A DNA stretch of 16,731 nt from Candidatus Saccharicenans sp. GTDB lineage: Bacteria > Acidobacteriota > Aminicenantia > Aminicenantales > Saccharicenantaceae. Position 1 is the stretch's first letter. Each line of letters opens with the position of its first letter. The stretch lies in NCBI GenBank assembly GCA_024653405.1, contig JANLGB010000003.1, positions 11,968 through 28,698 of the forward strand, read 5' to 3'. A program made the translations under genes and the position numbers. Positions 14,554 through 16,731 of this stretch are shown here, piece by piece. The notes under the pieces are model-generated. The model had not been told where the DNA came from and searched no databases. It worked only from the letters and a program-made list of their open reading frames with translations.

Positions 14554-14557
14554 CCGG
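14536..14557 (-). other. Stable hairpin after the MEMO gene, overlapping the next promoter
   Basis: The minus-strand sequence pairs CCGGTTGCC with GGCTGCCGG around an AAAA loop, with one T-T mismatch and one G-T pair. It lies 15 bases after the MEMO fusion stop. No T-run follows, so it is not a classical intrinsic terminator; it may protect the mRNA 3' end or help release. It contains the -35 box of the next unit. Confidence 0.5.
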
Positions 14558-14571
14558 TCTTGGACTCAGCT

Positions 14572-16017
14572 TCAGTCGTGAAAAACGATGGCTTCGAATT
14601 TTGACAGCGATTTTAAGTCCTTCCAGGCTCCGTCCGGCAAACCGGCTTTGCGGCATAGTTCCCGCAGGAAGGTCTGGCGGTCCCAGCCGAATTCGCTGGC
14701 CACCTGGGGCAGGAGGAGGCCGCTGCGACCTCCCTGCTTGATGACCAGGCCATGTCGGCCAACCTTGATTTCAGAAACATCCTTAACCGGCTGCAGCGGA
14801 CCCAGGACTGAAATCTCAATTTCCAGGTCTTTCAATTCTGCTTTTCGCAGCGGGGGAAACCTGGGGTCCTCGGTGGCGGCCAGGACGGCAGCCTTAGCCA
14901 CCGTCTGCCAGAGAGGAAACAGGGGTTCAGCAAATCCGATGCAACCCCGAAGCTGGTTATGTTCTTTCAGGGTGACGAAAGCTCCAGCCGGTGTTTCCAG
15001 GCGAGGCTGGACCGGCTGGTAGCTGATCATTTCCCGTGACTCCAGAAAAACTTCGATGGCCTGCCTGGCCAGGCTCAGCAATTCTTTCTTTTCTGCCGGG
15101 CTCAGGTCGGCCCAGCCCGCCGCCTTCTCCAGGCAGACCGCGGCTGAGAGATAGCCCACCACCCGGTCAGCCGGCCCGCCGACCGCGGCCGAGTCAGAAT
15201 AGGACAGAACTTCCACCCGGGGCCTTCCCAGTTTCCTGGCATATTGCAGCAGGGTCAGAACCGGCCCGCTGCCGCACATAATATTTTCTTGTCTTTCCAT
15301 CTTCCGGGTCAGGGTTTTAAGGTCGAGCTGCCGCAGGAGGTCGATCGTCTTCTGGTCAAGTTCATTGGCCTCAGCCCGGGAAAGGAAGTGAGACAGGTCG
15401 GTAGAAGCCACCACCAGAACTTTTTTTCCGGACAGGGCTCGGGCCAGAGCCCCGGCCAGCGCCTGGACCGTGCTCTCGGTCTGGTAGCCCATGACCACCG
15501 GCACAATTCTGGCCCCGGGGAAGACCTTCTGGATAAAGGGCACCTGGACTTCTATCGAATGCTCGCGGGCATGAGCCTCCGGTATGTAACCGAACCCGGA
15601 CAGGCGCGACAGCTCCCTGGCCAGGGTAGCGTCCACTTCCGCCACCCCCAGGGGAGTTTCAAACCCTCCCCGAAGGTAGATAGAGCAACCCTCAAAACCG
15701 TATTGATGGGAGGGGCCGATTATGACCACGGAGTCTACCGGCCGGTCCTTCACCAGGCTGTAGCCGCAGGCCGCCACCCGTCCAGAATAGACATATCCGG
15801 CATGGGGGGAAATCAGGCCCACCACCTCTCCCCCAACTGACCGGCCTCCAGCTTCAGACAGGTAGACATCCAGCAGCCGACTGAGCTTAGCCGGGTCGGC
15901 CTCATAAAACTGCCCGGCCCAGACCGGTTTCCTCAGCCCCTGAGCCCAGAGACCGGCCACCAGGAAGAGCAGCTGCCAGCCAAGAAAGACCCGAACTAAC
16001 CAGGACTTTCTTATCAT
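14572..16017 (-). CDS. Exported MEMO-AMMECR1 fusion protein (AmmeMemoRadiSam proteins B and A)
   Basis: Two families are fused in 481 residues. A probable signal peptide comes first (basic MIRK, then hydrophobic residues 7-23, with a likely cut near LWA-Q at 25/26). The MEMO domain (about 28-298) contains PHAGYVYSG with His72, GPSHQYGFEGC with His104, EHSIEVQVPF at 152-161 and MCGSG with Cys248. These match the two His and one Cys metal ligands of human MEMO1. The AMMECR1 domain (about 308-480) carries LRGCIG at 356-361. The usual third member, a radical SAM enzyme, is not in the window. The exact reaction is unknown for the family. I chose ATG 16017 because GGTGGAGG lies five bases upstream; a GTG at 16029 falls within that site. 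Confidence 0.9.
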   Translation of the reverse strand: MIRKSWLVRVFLGWQLLFLVAGLWAQGLRKPVWAGQFYEADPAKLSRLLDVYLSEAGGRSVGGEVVGLISPHAGYVYSGRVAACGYSLVKDRPVDSVVIIGPSHQYGFEGCSIYLRGGFETPLGVAEVDATLARELSRLSGFGYIPEAHAREHSIEVQVPFIQKVFPGARIVPVVMGYQTESTVQALAGALARALSGKKVLVVASTDLSHFLSRAEANELDQKTIDLLRQLDLKTLTRKMERQENIMCGSGPVLTLLQYARKLGRPRVEVLSYSDSAAVGGPADRVVGYLSAAVCLEKAAGWADLSPAEKKELLSLARQAIEVFLESREMISYQPVQPRLETPAGAFVTLKEHNQLRGCIGFAEPLFPLWQTVAKAAVLAATEDPRFPPLRKAELKDLEIEISVLGPLQPVKDVSEIKVGRHGLVIKQGGRSGLLLPQVASEFGWDRQTFLRELCRKAGLPDGAWKDLKSLSKFEAIVFHD

Positions 16018-16033
16018 CTCTGCCTCCACCTGA

Positions 16034-16062
16034 ATTGTAAGCCTTTAGTGAGCTTTCGGCAA
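16034..16062 (-). promoter_or_regulatory. Promoter for the MEMO-AMMECR1 gene
   Basis: On the minus strand, TTGCCG (complement of 16057-16062) and TACAAT (complement of 16034-16039) are 17 bases apart. The predicted start near 16027 would leave a very short leader that clips the ribosome site at 16023-16030, so the real start may be a few bases earlier, or another promoter may be used. Confidence 0.5.
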
Positions 16063-16155
16063 ATGGCAAGCTTTTGAGCAAAAAATTAAAAAAACTTGGT
16101 CTGAATGGTTGACTTTCGAGCGGAATTAGTAAAAAATTTATTTGATTGGGTTAAC

Positions 16156-16290
16156 ATGAAAAAACTCTGGAAGTTCTTGCTGCTTTTAATCGGAATCTTC
16201 TCCACTTTCCTGCTGGGCTTCCACTTCGGCAAAGAAAAAGAGAAAGCTCGTATCCCCAAGTTCCAGGACGATTCAGATAAAACTTTCTGA
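16156..16290 (+). CDS. Very small one-pass membrane protein, unknown
   Basis: The 44-residue peptide begins MKKLWKFLLLLIGIFSTFLL, a single membrane segment, followed by a charged KEKEKARIPKFQDDSDKTF tail. I do not recognise it. An ATG at 16105 in the same frame would give 61 residues with an ordinary soluble lead; I prefer 16156 because basic MKK before the hydrophobic core is a natural start. Neither start has a clear ribosome site, so the gene is uncertain. It is divergent from the MEMO gene and lies 149 bases before fmdB. Confidence 0.45.
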   Translation: MKKLWKFLLLLIGIFSTFLLGFHFGKEKEKARIPKFQDDSDKTF

Positions 16291-16364
16291 ATCCAGGGTA
16301 AGATAAATAAAGGGGGGCCAGGAAGCCTGAGCGCACACCACAGGACTGTCTTCCGGAAGCTTTA

Positions 16365-16393
16365 TTGCCATCGGGGTTGTTTTTTGCTATAAA
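16365..16393 (+). promoter_or_regulatory. Promoter for the FmdB-type gene
   Basis: TTGCCA (16365-16370) and TATAAA (16388-16393) are 17 bases apart, in an AT-rich stretch. The predicted start is near 16400, giving a leader of about 40 bases that contains GGGAG before the ATG at 16440. Confidence 0.65.
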
Positions 16394-16439
16394 ATATAAA
16401 TTAATTTGATCAAAGCCTTGATAAGTCGGGAGTTCGAAG

Positions 16440-16730
16440 ATGCCGCTGTATGAATACCGTTGTCAGCAATGTCATCGTCGTTTCGAAATTCTGCAAAAAA
16501 TAAACGAAAACAGTCTGGAGACCTGTCCCCAATGCGGGGGAACTCTGTGCCGGTTGATTTCTTCTCCGGCCATTCAGTTTAAGGGTTCAGGCTGGTACAT
16601 TACCGATTATGCCCATAAGAATGCTCCTGCCAGCGGCAACGGGCAGAACGGCCAGCACCGGTCAAAGAAAGAAAAAGAGCCGGAAGGAAAACCGGCCGAG
16701 GAGAAGGGCAAGGCAGTCTCCGGAAAATAA
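16440..16730 (+). CDS. FmdB-family zinc-ribbon regulatory protein
   Basis: This small protein has a CxxC-CxxC zinc ribbon: CQQC at 8-11 and CPQC at 33-36, with the family start MPLYEYRCQQCHRRFE and the later GSGWYITDY segment. Members were first noted near formamide and amide genes and are annotated as putative transcriptional regulators, but the role is not established. Residues 60-96 form a Lys/Glu-rich tail of low complexity, longer than in many members. The full gene ends with TAA one base before the window edge. A GGGAG ribosome site and its own promoter lie upstream, so it is a separate unit. Confidence 0.88.
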   Translation: MPLYEYRCQQCHRRFEILQKINENSLETCPQCGGTLCRLISSPAIQFKGSGWYITDYAHKNAPASGNGQNGQHRSKKEKEPEGKPAEEKGKAVSGK

Positions 16731-16731
16731 C

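Noticed and set aside
16109..16142. TTGACT followed by AT-rich DNA as a promoter for the tiny membrane protein
   Set aside because: No good -10 box lies at 16-18 bases; the nearest (TAAAAA) is at 15 and would start transcription almost at the ATG.
16350..16359. CTTCCGGAAG palindrome before the fmdB promoter, considered as a terminator for the tiny upstream gene
   Set aside because: It has no loop and no T-run follows, so it cannot act as an intrinsic terminator; a longer pairing with GGAAG at 16321-16325 is possible but bulged and weak.
1..16731. CRISPR arrays, insertion sequences, integrases, phage genes or toxin-antitoxin pairs
   Set aside because: No repeat array, transposase, integrase or phage motif was seen on either strand; the window is core chromosome.

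Overview
The window reads as chromosomal DNA from a GC-rich diderm (outer-membrane) bacterium that is probably not a proteobacterium. The outer membrane is implied by a LolB-like lipoprotein and an MlaE-MlaF-MlaD lipid transport locus. The MlaD carries a C-terminal region that looks like an outer-membrane beta-barrel. Gene order mixes proteobacterial habits (lolB-ispE-tRNA-Gln-prs-rplY-pth) with Firmicute-like ones (a YacL-type PIN/TRAM membrane protein beside radA and ispF). A deep diderm lineage such as Acidobacteriota (Aminicenantia-like) would fit, but nothing in the window proves a taxon.

Layout. (1) Positions 1-1590, plus strand: the end of a phosphate uptake operon (pstA, whose 5' end lies at the window edge inside a perfect 10-bp inverted repeat, then pstB). 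(2) 1591-1900: no intact gene, but two overlapping minus-strand frames look like a decayed or frameshifted gene. (3) 1891-16017, minus strand throughout: about 19 protein genes and one tRNA, tightly packed. Read in the direction of transcription these are a signal-peptide MEMO/AMMECR1 fusion; then a small membrane protein, lolB-like, ispE, tRNA-Gln(TTG), prs, rplY, pth; then rpsF, rpsR, rplI, dnaB, mlaE, mlaF, mlaD, radA, yacL-like, ispF. (4) 16156-16730, plus strand: a tiny one-pass membrane protein and an FmdB-type zinc-ribbon protein.

How it works together. The minus-strand block joins translation (S6, S18, L9, L25, Pth, tRNA-Gln), replication and repair (DnaB, RadA), precursor supply (Prs, IspE, IspF) and envelope building (LolB-like, MlaEFD). 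Good promoter matches lie before the small membrane protein (TTGCCA-17-TATAAT), before rpsF (TTGATT-16-TAAAAT), before the MEMO fusion (TTGCCG-17-TACAAT) and before fmdB (TTGCCA-17-TATAAA). This suggests the long block has at least three transcription units.

Most of the content is core and well known. The items most worth a second look are the MlaD with a barrel-like tail (a possible one-protein bridge across the periplasm), the exported MEMO-AMMECR1 fusion with all its metal ligands, a structured rpsF leader, the ispE stop codon inside tRNA-Gln, and the foldback repeat at the left edge.
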